From Iris pallida (lineage: Eukaryota; Streptophyta; Magnoliopsida; Asparagales; Iridaceae), in assembly GCA_029216955.1 (NCBI GenBank), contig JANAVB010015600.1:31137874-31201873 (forward strand): a stretch of DNA of 64,000 bases, given 5' to 3'. Positions 14,101-25,455 of the stretch are shown here, one piece after another. Under the pieces are notes generated by a model, which worked only from the letters and a program-made list of their open reading frames with translations, was not told where the DNA came from and made no database searches. Within the stretch, counting starts at the first letter, position 1. Each line of letters opens with the position of its first letter. The position numbers and the translations under genes are program-made.

Positions 14101-16215
14101 ATCTATATGCCTATCCTATTTTTTCCTAATGTAGAGTATATATGTAGTATATACTTTGATATATGTATCCACATATATAATGTAAAGTTGTGCCTTCTAT
14201 ATAGTATAATATATTGTGAACTGAATTGTGTGTTCTTTTCAATGTATTGGTATCTGAGTTTGTTGATCTAAGATTTAATGTTGACTAAACCCCTATTTCA
14301 TTCATGTACACACACACACATGCCTACCCTCATGTATCAAGCACACACACACAGCCACACATTTATACACACACACAGCCTATAAATGGCTCCTGAGCAC
14401 AGCCCTAACACTAGCCTATTACCTGTCCATACTAGCCCCTAAACTTGACACCCAAACCAGCCTAGTAGCAGCCTTTAACAAGCACATTTCAGCCCTATGT
14501 GTATTTATATAGGTGATTTTACTTTGAGTTGTGTGTTAGCTATGTGTGTATATGTAAGTGCCATATATGTATTTGTGTGAGTGAGCCTATATATATGAGT
14601 ATAGTATGTGTCTATAAGCATGCCTACACACTCATTCATGTCCCTCTCCCTCTACACACATATAGAGTTAGCATAGACACCTACAAAAACCCTATGCACA
14701 CACACATTGTTTGTATGTCCTATTTACACACATGTATACCTTAATCTCTCCCTAAATCTCTATGTATATATGTAAATATGTATATAGGCTTGTATGATAT
14801 GTAAAATAGGTAATACAATATATGCATGGATAATGTGGTATGTAAATTATAGGTTTGATAGCTTGTATAGACTTGTGATTGGTGTGTGATGGCTAGACTA
14901 GGCTTGGTTAGGCCTAGTGTGACTTGTTAGACTTGTTTGGCTTAGGCTTGACCTAGTTTGACCAGTCTAGTTGACTAGAGTTGACCGAGAGTTGACTTTA
15001 GTCTAGTTTGACCTAGACAGCATGCAGATGCATAGTAGATTACATTTATCATCCCCTGTATACATCTTGACTTGTGTTGCTCTAACTAGGAGTCAGGTAC
15101 CTCATCTCGAACAGTACATTTATTTCAAACATTCAGATACGAGGCGAGTACATTCTTTGATCATTTCATATCCTGTTTAGAATTATTTTCCTGCTTTAAA
15201 CTACTTTAATTGATACTGTCACGTTGGTCACACGGATTGGTACTATATGGATCTTTTCATGAGATGTTATCTCCCTCGGGAGCATCGGATACAGCATATT
15301 TTGTGCGTTTCACGAACCATCACGTATCTCTATGCTTCCTCTGATTTACGAACCGCCTGTGACACATGTACTCTCATGTTCACAGAGCCCCCATAAATCA
15401 CCTTCACGTATCACTCATTTTATGAGCCATGTGAAGTTTCACGAATCTTAACATAACTTGAACAGATCTTTGTGTATCGATTGGGGATGGGGGAGTGGAA
15501 ATAGACATGTGAATATTATCCCAGTAGCTATAGTCATGAATCACTCTCTTAGCTGTAGTCATGAACCTCCTATGCCATTCACATGTTTATATTTTACTCT
15601 GACTCACTAGTCACAATTAGCTCTTTACTTATAGTAGATATTTCCATTATAGTTTCTCTCTCTGTTTACATACTGCATTTCTTCAGTATCTATATCTTAC
15701 TTTACTGCATGATTATATTTTCTAACCTGCTATGAACTGTTGAGATGTACTGTGCTCGCTCCCGTCCTGACTGGACCTGTTGAAAATTTTACAGAGGATG
15801 ATGAGGAACTCTGCACCCTTACTTGGAGTTTGCCTAGATGACACTCGCGACCTGGACCCCTGGGGAGGTTCAGGCAGCTGCTCAGATGATACCTTGTATA
15901 GTTTAGATAGCTTAGACTATTTCTTTTTATGTTTAGCTGTTGTCTTGGTTTCAGAGTTGTATATTGTAGAGATGATTGAGACTTGTATTCTTTTCTGTTG
16001 TATCCCAGTTGAGGATTCTCTTATCTATTTTATCATACCATATTCTATCTCTAGTTTGTGATTGAGTTGTACCTCTGTGTTGGCCTCCTTATGGAGAGTA
16101 TTCTATTATGTTAGTTGTAGTTCATGACCTAGAACAGCGTTCTACCGTCGACACTACGGTGTAGGCTGGGCGCTGTTACGTTCTCGTACCCTCACAGTGG
16201 GTGCGGGTCGTGACA
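11162..16215 (+). repeat. Element A 3' LTR (5054 bp)
   Basis: This is the direct repeat of 5059-10113 with scattered substitutions and small indels, for example loss of a few bases near 11680 and an extra CA unit near 14310. It ends GTGACA at 16215 and is followed by the CTAGC duplication. Confidence 0.9.
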
Positions 16216-16362
16216 CTAGCCCGTCAAACAGCCGTCCTGTACCCATTTGATCCAGAAGTAGGAAGGGTTGAGGCTAGACAACGTATGCTGGATTCCTGTA
16301 CCGAAAGAGCTAAGGCCTTGAAGAAGAGAATCACAGATCTTATCACTTACTCGTCAGAATAA
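16216..16362 (+). pseudogene. Antisense PMD-like gene of element D, 3' end after element A
   Basis: Starting with the CTAGC duplication, the reading frame interrupted at 5058 resumes and runs open to a TAA at 16360-16362. It encodes the last ~48 residues, a basic, helix-prone stretch that extends the coiled coil. Removing element A plus one copy of CTAGC leaves the frame unbroken, so the insertion was a simple one into the last exon. It lies convergent to the end of D's pol (17415). Confidence 0.8.
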
Positions 16363-16966
16363 AATAACAAAGAATGTAACCTCTTTTTTCCATGATGTAT
16401 CTTTTTGAACGTTTTGATGAAAATAAAAATGAAATGAAAAAGCTTTTTCTGTGGTTCCATTACTTATTATATATCTTGTTATCGATATATGTAATGGAAT
16501 AAAAAATATATTTAAGGGTACTAGACGTGATATATTTTTTTGATTTTAGAAAATAACGATATTTATTATATCTGCTCATAAGTAATATGGATGTGGCAGA
16601 ATATAACGTTGAAATATTGTTATTTCAATAGACGACTTTGTCAGAGGTGATAGGGACGTGACAAGTCGTTGACATGGATATTAGAATTCAGAGGTATGGC
16701 GGACGTGAATTCATTTATTTGATTTTAATTTTCAGGATTTATTATCTGTGGCTTTATTTACGAAAAAGTAAATAAAAGATAATAAATATTAAAATCGATG
16801 AAAGAATGAATGAACGGTCAAACTTCTTCGAGAAAAAAATGAATGAATGAACAGTTGCCTCAGTTCTCGAGGAGAATGAATGAATAGTTAGATTCTTTTG
16901 AGGAAAGTGAACGAATGAATGAACAGACGTTTCGGTTTTCGAAGCCAACTATCTAGTAGTTCTGTC

Positions 16967-16974
16967 TATAAATA
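16967..16974 (+). promoter_or_regulatory. TATA-like box TATAAATA upstream of a small ORF
   Basis: A TATAAATA box lies 56 bp before the ATG at 17023, a plausible plant TATA-to-start distance. The same octamer precedes the antisense genes and LTR leaders of the other elements. Confidence 0.45.
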
Positions 16975-17022
16975 GCATAGAACTCCTTTGAGATGCCACT
17001 AACACCAGACTCCTTAGTAGAA

Positions 17023-17214
17023 ATGGCTTCCAAAGATATGCTCACTCCGAAGATTGAAGATACGATCGAGAATCCGAAGATTGAAGATACGACTGAGACT
17101 CCACCTGCTGAGCATCCAGTGCCTCCTAAGAAGGAAGAAGGAGAAAGCTCGACTGTCCTGGCACCGGAGCAGGACCTGATTGCCAAGCTGGTAGAGCCTA
17201 GGAAGACGGCTTAA
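17023..17214 (+). CDS. Small acidic ORF in the element D spacer, function unknown
   Basis: An open frame of 63 codons starts at ATG 17023 (an in-frame ATG at 16993 is closer to the TATA box) and stops at TAA 17212-17214. The peptide is rich in Glu, Pro, Thr and Lys and contains a near-duplicate IEDTIENPK/IEDTTETPP segment. After the stop the frame stays open to about 17331. It shares the direction of D's antisense gene. I do not recognise a family, and no counterpart is evident in the equivalent spacers of B or C. It may be a chance ORF or a remnant. Confidence 0.35.
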   Translation: MASKDMLTPKIEDTIENPKIEDTTETPPAEHPVPPKKEEGESSTVLAPEQDLIAKLVEPRKTA

Positions 17215-17414
17215 GAAGAAGCATTGAGGGTAGCCGTATGTGAATGTCTAGTAAATTCTAATAATGCTATGCTCGATCTTCTAGTAAGTCAAATATTTAA
17301 TCATGAAGGGTCGGGTCCTCGTTCTCCTCCCTGATATTATGTACTTCTATCTGTCGCAATTATGCAAATTAATTTTTTTTTTATATTATGTCTTTGTGTG
17401 AAAACAATTTGCTT

Positions 17415-18906
17415 TTAGACATAATATTTCTTGAGAAATTTGCCATTAATAGGCATCATAGCAATCCTGCCATCCATTTCTATTAATTGGTAAGCTCCGT
17501 TTGAGAAAATTTTGTTCACCACATAAGGACCTTCCTATTTTGCCTCGAACTTGCCTTTGCTCATGTGGGTCATAGTCATAGGACGTCTGACCGTAAGAAC
17601 TAGCTCGCCTTTCTGAAACGCTCACACTTTAACTTTGCGATTGAAGGCTTTTGATATACGGACCTGGTATAACTCAATATGTTGTTGAGCTAACAGTCTG
17701 TTCTCGTCGAGCACCTCTAATTCTTAAAATCGAAGACGGTCATTATTTTCTGGGGTAAGTTCGTTGGCAATAGCAATTCTCAAGGATGGAATTTAAATTT
17801 TCAGCGGTAGGACAGCTTCACAACCGTACACCAGAGAAAATGGTGTACAACCTGTGGGATTACGGACTGTAGTACGGTAAGCCCAAAGACATTCGCCAAG
17901 CTTCTCACTCCAATTATGTTTGTTAGTAGATACAAACTTTTTGAGAAGTTTGATGATAGTCTTGTTGAATGCTTTAGCTAGCCCATTAGCTGCGGGATTA
18001 TAGGCCATAGAAGCCACATTATTGATTCGATTGTCATCACAGAATCTGGTAAACTTTTGACTGACAAACTGGGGCCCATTATCATGGATGATTCGACGAG
18101 GTACGCCAAATCTCTATATCTCATGGTGTTTGACAGAAATGGTGATACTGCTATTCTTCACTTCAGCTAAAGGTATGGCTTAAGCCCATTTAGAGAAATA
18201 ATCGGTTATATCCAAGATAAATCGATATCCTTTAGATGAAGAATGATTGATAGGACCAATTACATCCATGTCCCAAGCTTCAAAGGGCCATGAGACAGCA
18301 GTCGGGTGAAGAAATTTTGACGGCTGGTGAATAAAATCTGCATGGATTTGACATGCACGATATTTTTTTGTATAGTCAATGGCATCTGATACCATAGAGG
18401 GCTAGTAGTAGCCCATATGTCGGATACGATCCTGTAATTTAGGACCGGGCTGATGTGCTCTGCAAACACCGTCATGAGCTTCACATAATATCTACTTTGC
18501 TTTATCACCAGCAAGACACCGTAAGAGCAGTCCATCATAAGCTCGTCGATAGAGAGTTTTGGTAATATGATTGTAGTAAAATTGAAGATATCACCGACGA
18601 ACGCTTGTAGCCTCCTTAGGATCTTCAGGTAGTATGTTATGTACTACAAAGTCGACGAAAGGAGTTCTCTAGTCTTCTTCGATGTAATTGAATTTAGTTG
18701 AATTACTACATTCAATATTGTGGTTGTTTTCAGTACAAAACAACTCTCTATTGGATATAATCACCATCTGCTATCTTTTAACTGGAATTGCTAATATTGT
18801 TGCTAAATTGGCTAAGGCATCAGCTTCTGTGTTACATGATCTGCGTACATGTTCGATGAAGAAGCCTTTGAACGAGGTAGCCATTCTGATGGCCGCTTCA
18901 TGATAT
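17415..18906 (-). pseudogene. Element D pol, 3' part: second RNase H end, integrase and C-tail (broken)
   Basis: Read on the minus strand from 18906, this holds the end of the second RNase H (a TEADALANL-like motif near 18800), then the integrase zinc-finger region (about 18350-18540) and the catalytic core with GPINHSSSKGYRF near 18240. The core continues through CGCTGCGG-like coding to the NPAANGL segment near 17980, and the C-terminal tail ends ..GKFLKKYYV at 17415. The catalytic Glu of the DDE triad, present as AEAFNK in B and C, reads AKAFNK here. Several stops and frameshifts break it. Element C cut it off from upstream pol, which resumes at 54774. Confidence 0.8.
18902..18906. other. 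Target-site duplication GATAT, left of element C
   Basis: The five bases before the left LTR of C are repeated exactly at 54774-54778. Confidence 0.93.
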
Positions 18907-20488
18907 TGTTTGCCATTGATTATAAAAGAACAGAACAGTTTTATGGGAGGACTGGACTTTTACTTCACAATACAAACTCGCTCGTACAAAGAGAGCCTAG
19001 GAATAAAACCTAGGAAAAGCAATCTAAGTACAATTGTTTAGTTTTTCTGGGGGGTGACGGTAGAGGCTTGGAAAAGTGATATCAACTCTGCCTTACTCCT
19101 TGGACGATCGGACGTAGCTTCAGCTCTAGCGAAGAAATGCTCTTTGTGTGTGCGGGAGTTGCTAGTCTCTCTGCTCGGGCTCTGTGCGTATAACTCTGTG
19201 TGTTGCAAAGGAATAATCCCCTGCTATTTATAGGGCTTTGTGATAAGTAGGGTGTGTAGTAATTCCTCCTTGAAAAGCGGGCAGTTGGAGATTGGTTAAG
19301 ATTAGCCTTGATCTTGTTTGTTGAAAATCAATCTGGGCTGTTTATGTTGATTGCAACAAATATGCATTGTTTGTTGGAAATTGATCTGGGCAGTTATGAT
19401 GATTGCAATAAATTTTTATTGTTATGATTTGTTGGTTGCTAACTCCGGGTGGATAAGTTTTAGTCAATCTTCTGCCATGTGTCCCAACTGTCATTTATGT
19501 TACGAGCCGCATGACTGAGCCGCATGAGCTCTTGGTGAACTGGTTCGCATGAAGTCCCATTGAACAGAACCACATAAGCCCCTTGTAAACTGGACCGCAT
19601 GAAGTCCCACTGAACAGAACCGCATGAGCTCCTGGTGAACTGGTCCGTATGAAGTCCCATTGAACAGAACCGCATAAGCCCCTTGTAAACTGGACCGCAT
19701 GAAGTCCCACTGAACAGAACCGCATGAGCTCCTGATGAACTGAGCCGCATGAAGTCCCTTTGAATATAACCGCATAAGCTTCTTTGTAAACTGGGCCGCA
19801 TGAAGTCCCATTGAACAGAACCGCATAAGCCCCTTGTAAACTGGGCCGCATGAAGTCCCATTGAACAGAACCGCATAAGCCACTTTGTAAACTGGGTCGC
19901 ATGAAGTCCCATTGAACAGAACCGCATAAGTCCCTTATAAACTGGGCCGCATGAAGTCCCATTGGGACAGAGCCGCATGAGGACCCATCAGAACATAGCC
20001 GCATGAACTCCGTTAAAACTGAGCCACATAAAGCTCCATCAAATCAGAGCCGCATGAGCTCCTTTAAATGATCCGCATAAAGAGCTTTGGAATTGGTGGA
20101 TCGTGCCAACTGTAAAGATTTTTTTGTCTCTCTAGGAGCACGTCATTATGTCAAAGTCATCATTTTACCTTTATGTCAGAGCTGTCAATCCTTTGTGTCA
20201 GAGCTGTCGCACTGTGTCAGAGCATTTAATGAGCCAGCTGCACAGAGAAATGATGGCCAGATGTAGAGTCTTATTTTGAACTGCATAAGGCCACGTGGCT
20301 TTTTTCTAGCCGTATGGAGCTATCGGGGACTTTCGAGCCGTATGAAGCTCTAAGGGGCTTTTTTGAGCCGCATGAAGCTCTAAGGGACTTCTTGAGCCGC
20401 ATGGAGCTCTAAGTGATTTTTGAGCTGCATGAAGAGTCCCCCAATATTGAGCCACATGGATTTTTCTGTTCTTTTCCATGCTTCTACA
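18907..20488 (-). repeat. Element C 3' LTR (1582 bp)
   Basis: It starts TGTTTGCC on the plus strand and ends CTTCTACA, matching 53192-54773 in length and sequence. From 19500 to 20460 it is packed with GCCGCATGA/GCCGCATAA words, about 20 exact CCGCAT plus variants, in ~51-bp repeat units. Open frames of 127-172 codons on the minus strand here are repeat artefacts. Confidence 0.92.
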
Positions 20489-20501
20489 AGACCCCCTTCA
20501 A
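20489..20501 (-). other. Element C polypurine tract
   Basis: Read on the minus strand, TTTGAAGGGGGTCT abuts the TGTAGAAGC start of the LTR. The same GAAGGGGGTCT precedes the LTR of element B (40258-40269). This is the expected plus-strand primer. Confidence 0.8.
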
Positions 20502-20529
20502 AGTTTTTTAATTTGTAAAATTGAAATAC

Positions 20530-21925
20530 TTTAAATAAGAAGCATGGCTATGTCCGCATAAACTCCTCGTGCCGCATAAACTCCTCGTACCGCATAGCCT
20601 TCTCTGGCCGCATAGATTTTTCTGGCCGTATAGACTCTTCTGGCCGCATAGATTTCTCTGGCCGCATAGACTCTTCTAGCCGCATACTGGTCCTGTGCCA
20701 CGTAGGCGTCTCATTTAATTGCCTTTGATTTACTTTGATTTAAAGCCGTCTTTTGGGATAGGATCCCAAAAGTCAGCTTAAAATATTTAGATTTGTCTTC
20801 ATGATTACGAGTAATCTTTTGCATGCAGGGGATAGAAATCCAAGAGTCGGTCTTATCTCCTAGGTAGCACGTAATGCAAAGCGTCTATCGATTCGCACGC
20901 CCCTCTGTTAGCCTATAAATACGCGTACTTTTGGAAGGGAGAGACTCTTTACTTTCTTTTCTCTTCAAATTTTCTTGTCCTAAGTCGCCGTCTTCTCTTC
21001 CTTCTCCGATCATCAATGGCTCCCAAAGCTTCCTCTACTGCTGCGGCGAAGGGCAAAGGAGCGGCCTCCTCGTCGGCTGGGGCGGTCGAAGTTCATCCTG
21101 ACGTTCATCCCGCTATCGATGGTAAGATTTGTGGAGAAGACTGCACGCTTCAAACCCTAACAAAAATGGCTATGCTGTATGTTTTATGCACAAGCCTTTC
21201 TCCTTGGCATTTAATGCGCTCTTTGTCTTCATTGAACTGTCTAAGTTCAGTGCGATGAAATCGCATATGCTGTACTGTATGGGCCACATAAACTTCTCAT
21301 GTCCGAGCCGCATGGGGTAGCCCCATGTCCAAGCAGCATGAGAATCGCTTCATGACCAAGCCGCATAAGCATCTTTAAAACTGGGCCGCATAATAATCCA
21401 CCAAAATAGAACCGCATGAGCTTCTGATAAACTGGGCCGCATGAAGCTCCACCAAATCATAGCCGCATAAGCTTATTTGAATTGGGCCGCATGAGACCAC
21501 TTTAAAACTGGACCGCAAGAAATCCTACTGAACAAAACCGTATGAGCTCCTGATGAACTGGGTCGCATGAAGTCCCCTGAACAGAACCGCATATGAACCC
21601 ATCAAAACAGAGCCGCACGAACTCTGTTAAAACTGAGCCGCATAAGGACCCACCAAAACAGAGCCGCATAAACTCTGTTAAAACTGAGCCGTATAAAGAC
21701 CCCCCAAAACAGAGTCGCATGAACTCCGTTAAAACTAAGCCGCATAAGGACCCGTCCAAACAGAGCCGCATGAACTCTTTTAAAACTGAGCCGTATAAGG
21801 ACCCACCAAAACAGAGCCGCATGAACTCCGTTAAAACTGAGCCGCATAAGGACCCATCCAAACAGAGCCGCATGAACTCTGTTAAAACTGAGCCGCATAA
21901 GGACCCGCCAAATAGAGCCACATGA
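20530..21925 (+). repeat. Element C motif array around exon 1 of the antisense gene
   Basis: Seven CCGCATA words lie at 20530-20690 between the LTR and the promoter. About 17 CCGCATGA/CCGCATAA words lie at 21280-21925 inside intron 1, as a ~51-bp tandem repeat alternating CCGCATGAAC and CCGCATAAGG. Exon 1 itself (21016-21121) lacks them. The motif also fills the LTRs and a segment of gag (52490-52910). Confidence 0.8.
20914..20921 (+). promoter_or_regulatory. TATA box of the element C antisense gene
   Basis: TATAAATA lies 95 bp upstream of the ATG at 21016 and 426 bp inside the element from the LTR edge, so the gene has its own promoter rather than using the LTR. A pyrimidine-rich start region follows (20945-20990). 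Confidence 0.6.
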
Positions 21926-24760
21926 ACTCTGTTAAATATTTTCTGGCCATCTCCTGACTTTGTTTCTTTTGTCCTTTTTCAGTGAATTTTCTAGTTAATG
22001 CTGCAGAAGAACCTTTGGTGGGTCGCACCCAATCTGCTGTGGGCTATAGGTACAACCACATAGTCGAGTATGTGGTGAACTAGCTTCCAAAGGATGAACC
22101 TGTGGAGAGGCTGGAAGACATTAAAAAGCAGTCCTTCTTCTTTATCTTGGGGATGATGAACTCAGGGCTGCTAGGGGGCAAATACTTGGAGCCTGCGTTC
22201 CTTTTCAGGGATGCCTTAACTGTAAAGAACTCCCAAGTTCTGGACATATCTGAGAGTTGGAGTTTTACTTCTGACGGGATGGCGATCCATATTCCTCTGA
22301 TAGAGCATCATTTCCCACTGTTGTGGTTCAACATGCTACTGATGGACAGAAAGATGGAGGATTCCTTGACTCCGACCCGGAACGGGATGATTGTGGGCAA
22401 AATTTACTATAACAATAACCTGCGGTCAGTGTACGCGGGCAGGGTACCGGTCAGCCGCTACGTGATGGGGTTGGCCTCGGGTAGTTTCTTGAATGTACAG
22501 GGTCCCAACTTCAAGTTCTCCCAAGCTGACACTTTTCTGAACCAGCTTGCTCGAAAAGGGTCCTATACCGTTGCCCGGTTGTCGCTACCGAGTTGGATAC
22601 ACCCCTCCCTTCGTGGACCAACCTGTCTACGTCGATCGCGCGGAAATACGAGACTCTCCTACGCGAGATTGGGCTCTACCATGCTATTCGGGGCACCAGC
22701 TATGGCTTGCCCATAAACAAGAAATTGTTCATAGCTCTGCTGGAAATGTACAACTGCCATACGGGGACCTTTTTTACACCCATAGGGGAGATGGGGCTTG
22801 CTCTGCACGAAATGTATGACGTCTCCAAGCTGCCTTGGGGAGATAAAGTCTTTGAGGTGTATACCCCGTCGAACGAAGAGTTCGAGGATTTAGAGGAGAA
22901 GTTCCCGGGCTTTATTGCCGTCTACCGGGAATTGCTGTGTCATCACAGCACGTGCCAGCAGCTGTCAAAGAAAAAGAATGACAGCTTGGAAGGGAACCTT
23001 CCGCATACAAAGGCCTGGCTCACTTATCTTTTTAAGCTCGGTGCCTCAGGCCGGGTTTCTTCCCGAAGTCCTCGAACTCGGAAGGAGGTGCAGGACCAAG
23101 TGTCAACCGCCAAGAGGGTAAGAACCACCAGTGACAGGTTCGGGAGTAAATCTGACTCCTTTGCTTATTTTTATCAAGACACTCAGCCGTTGTCCGAGAA
23201 GGCTCTTCTGGCCGGATTCCTGATGGTGTGGCTACAGAATTGCGTAGTTTCAGGAGGGGCTGGTTCTATCCAGAGGATCAGCCGCAACTTTATCCTCCCT
23301 GCTGTGAAGCTGGTCTTCGGGGTCAGACTAGCTCTTCTTCCGGCCATGGTGTGCAGCATGCATCGTGGTCTTCGTACTTTCACGTCCAAGGTCATCGATC
23401 GTGAGACGACGAAGGACTTTGAACGCATTGAGCTACCCTATCATTATCTGATGGGGTGGCAGTTGATGCATTGTCGATCCTTGATGAGGCCTGGCCCCGA
23501 AGATGGCGTATCTGCCGAGGATGCTTTTATCTTCCAATATCGCCGCCTGTCTTAGGATTGCGAAACTATGCATGCCTGTTAGATGGCACTGGCGAGGGTG
23601 GACAGATATACTTTTTTTGTGTCTGTTCCTCAATTTACTGCTGAGGAAGTGAGGGCCGTACATCTTGATGGTATTGGGCCTCCCTACTTCTTATCCGGCA
23701 AGATGCTCATTTGGCTGCACAATATTCGTCTTTCCCACCTGGTATACCCCAACCGCAACACTATCTACTTGGATCCTTACTTGCCCAGTAGGTTATCCCG
23801 ACAGTTTGGGTATAGCCAGCTATCCTTGGATAGTCCCAGCTCTTGCCTGGGTTTTAAAGGTAGCGTCCTTGATGGTATCAGAGCCTGCACTATTATAACA
23901 CGGTTCACACCCGTACCAGCTTCTCAGTTCCTGATGCTGGAGAGTCAGAGGAGATCTTGTATTTGGCGGCTCTATACCATGTCATGGCGAACAAGCCTTC
24001 TGTTGATTTTGACCCGGGTACCAGCTTCATTGTTGGTACTGGCTTGGAGGAGAAGCCCAAGGGGTCCAAGGCGAGGAAGAAGAAGGAGAACACAGTTGAT
24101 ATGTCGGACTCAGAGTCTGCCGACATGGACGAAGAGGATGACGAGCATGACCCCGATAACTCTCTTCCTCCCGCAAAAAATATGGTGGTGGATCAGCCGC
24201 CTGTTGTACCTGGTCCTTCGCGCAAGCGAAGCAGGCATGAGCCCACCGTTGGCGGCAGAACTTACTCTGTGAAACGGGCTACGTCTAAGCCTCGTGGGCT
24301 GCTCATCAAGGAGAGAGGCGAGGATGATGCCGTTTCGGACGTGAATTAAATTACAACCATCTTCTTCTTTAGCTCTTCTTTTTCCTGAACTATGACCTAA
24401 TCATTTTTCTTTTCTTTGTAGGCGTCAGGAGAAGGGGACTTTCCAGGGCCGGCTGCTGCCTCTGAAGTCGACCCAGCTCTAGCTACTCTAGTTAGAGATA
24501 TGAGTGTCGGGATTATTGCCGCCGGGATTCTTCCAGCGACGGCTGAGGTTCCTCTATTTGTTCACGTCCCAACCCAGGGTGACGTGGGCTCTGCTGAACC
24601 CGTCCCTGAGACTGCTGAACTTCAGCTGGGTAACGCTGATCCAGTCGTATCTCCTTTCGGGGTGGCTGGGGCAGATGAACCAGCTGAATTTGGGTCAGAT
24701 GTTGCTGGTGAAGAAGCTATGGTGGCTACGAGCGAACCTCAGCCTCAGCAACTTCCCGCT
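21016..24760 (+). pseudogene. Antisense PMD-like gene of element C, exons before element B (broken)
   Basis: Exon 1 (21016-21121) opens MAPK and contains KGKG; it ends at a strong donor GTAAG (21122). Exon 2 starts at 21983 after TTTTTCAG in the same phase as in B and D. The PMD core includes CHTGTFFTPIGEMGLALHEM-type residues (about 22750-22812), a LLAGFLMVWLQ helix near 23210 and a PYLPSRLSRQFGY box near 23780. An acidic/basic tail with a KRSRHE stretch follows to about 24340, then an intron to 24420 and an Ala/Glu-rich exon to 24760. A stop at about 22081, frame changes near 22590 and 23930 and stops near 23553 disable it. Putative role by analogy: nuclear regulator. Confidence 0.75.
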
Positions 24761-24784
24761 GTAAGATAAGCCAAGTCTTGACTA

Positions 24785-24789
24785 GTGAG
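24785..24789. other. Target-site duplication GTGAG, left of element B
   Basis: The five bases left of TGTTTTCC recur exactly after ...CCTACA at 42318-42322. Both lie inside an intron of C's antisense gene. Confidence 0.9.
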
Positions 24790-25455
24790 TGTTTTCCATA
24801 AATAAATTCACTTTATTTATTTTGGTGCGCATCCAGGGAATGATGTATTCAATTCTTTTGCTAATTATGTATGTGGTCCTCGTCCCAAGTACGAAAGGGA
24901 TACCAGTGATCTTCCATGATGATGTACTTCTTGAAGAATTTGTCTCAAATAAACTCTGTTTAAGGAAACTTTGTTTATGATGTATCCTTCCTGCTTTATA
25001 TTATTTTGCCTTTATTCACTGATCTTTTAGATTCAGAAATCAAAAGGACGAGATATCATTTTCGTAGAGTATGGTACATACTGAGATAGAAAATTCAGAG
25101 GTGATATGGACATGATTTTCTATACAAGATCTTTATTAAATCCACTGGGAATCTAATAAGACAAAATATCAAATTCTCTGGGAAAATGATATCTCGTCCT
25201 TTTGATTTCTGAATCTAAAAGATCAGTGAATAAAGGCAAAATAATATAAAGCAGGAAGGATACATCATAAACAAAGTTTCCTTAAACAGTGTTTATTTGA
25301 GACAAATTCTTCAAGAAGTACATCATCATGGAAGATCACTGGTATCCCTTTCGTACTTGGGACGAGGACCACATACATAATTAGCAAAAGAATTGAATAC
25401 ATCATTCCCTGGATGCGCACCAAAATAAATAAAGTGAATTTATTTATGGAAAACA
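24790..25455. repeat. Element B left palindrome
   Basis: Arms 24790-25063 and 25182-25455 are inverted repeats of exactly 274 bp with about one mismatch seen (near 24955/25290). The 118-bp loop is the reverse complement of post-pol spacer homologous to 34657-34775, including the CAGAGGT hairpin. Only the last ~35 bp of the right arm (25421-25455) match the end of the LTR at 41393; the rest resembles spacer, not LTR. A normal 5' LTR is therefore missing. Confidence 0.85.

Larger units (their letters stand above)
5059..16215 (+). mobile_element. Element A: LARD-like LTR element, 5-kb LTRs and non-coding interior
   Basis: Two near-identical direct repeats of 5055 and 5054 bp, each starting TGTAACACC and ending GTGACA, flank a 1048-bp interior. 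CTAGC is duplicated on both sides. The purine stretch just before the right LTR (AAGGTGGGTAGGAT) and the TGTAACACCC terminus resemble Del/Tekay chromoviruses, which gives the plus orientation. No gag or pol is present, so the element must have moved using enzymes supplied in trans. It inserted in the last exon of D's antisense gene. The LTRs differ by only about 1-2% by eye, indicating a fairly recent insertion. Confidence 0.9.
16363..17414. other. Element D spacer with hairpins between convergent genes
   Basis: This spacer separates the stop of the antisense gene from the pol stop. Four hairpins carry related ~18-20-nt loops: stem AAAAAATATAT with its complement (about 16501-16540), TATATCTGC/GCAGAATATA (about 16573-16610), ACGACTT/AAGTCGT (16632-16669) and GAATT/AATTC (16684-16712). 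The last two have CAGAGGT...GGACGTG loops. A separate stem-loop (about 16741-16785) pairs ATTATCT..TTTATTTAC with its complement. Imperfect ~45-bp repeats of GAATGAATGAAC follow (16801-16945). Confidence 0.65.

Noticed and set aside
5059..16215. Segmental duplication of about 6.1 kb
   Set aside because: The two ~5-kb repeats have TG...CA ends, a polypurine stretch before the second, and a shared CTAGC target duplication, so they are LTRs.
19460..20004. Overlapping minus-strand open frames of 127-172 codons in the C LTR (and 53745-54272, 21502-21921)
   Set aside because: All frames of the ~51-bp repeat (a multiple of three) stay open; the peptides are products of the repeat.
19500..21925. CRISPR-like regular repeats
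   Set aside because: This is a plant retrotransposon LTR and intron. Repeats and intervening sequence are both repeated, and there are no unique spacers or cas genes.
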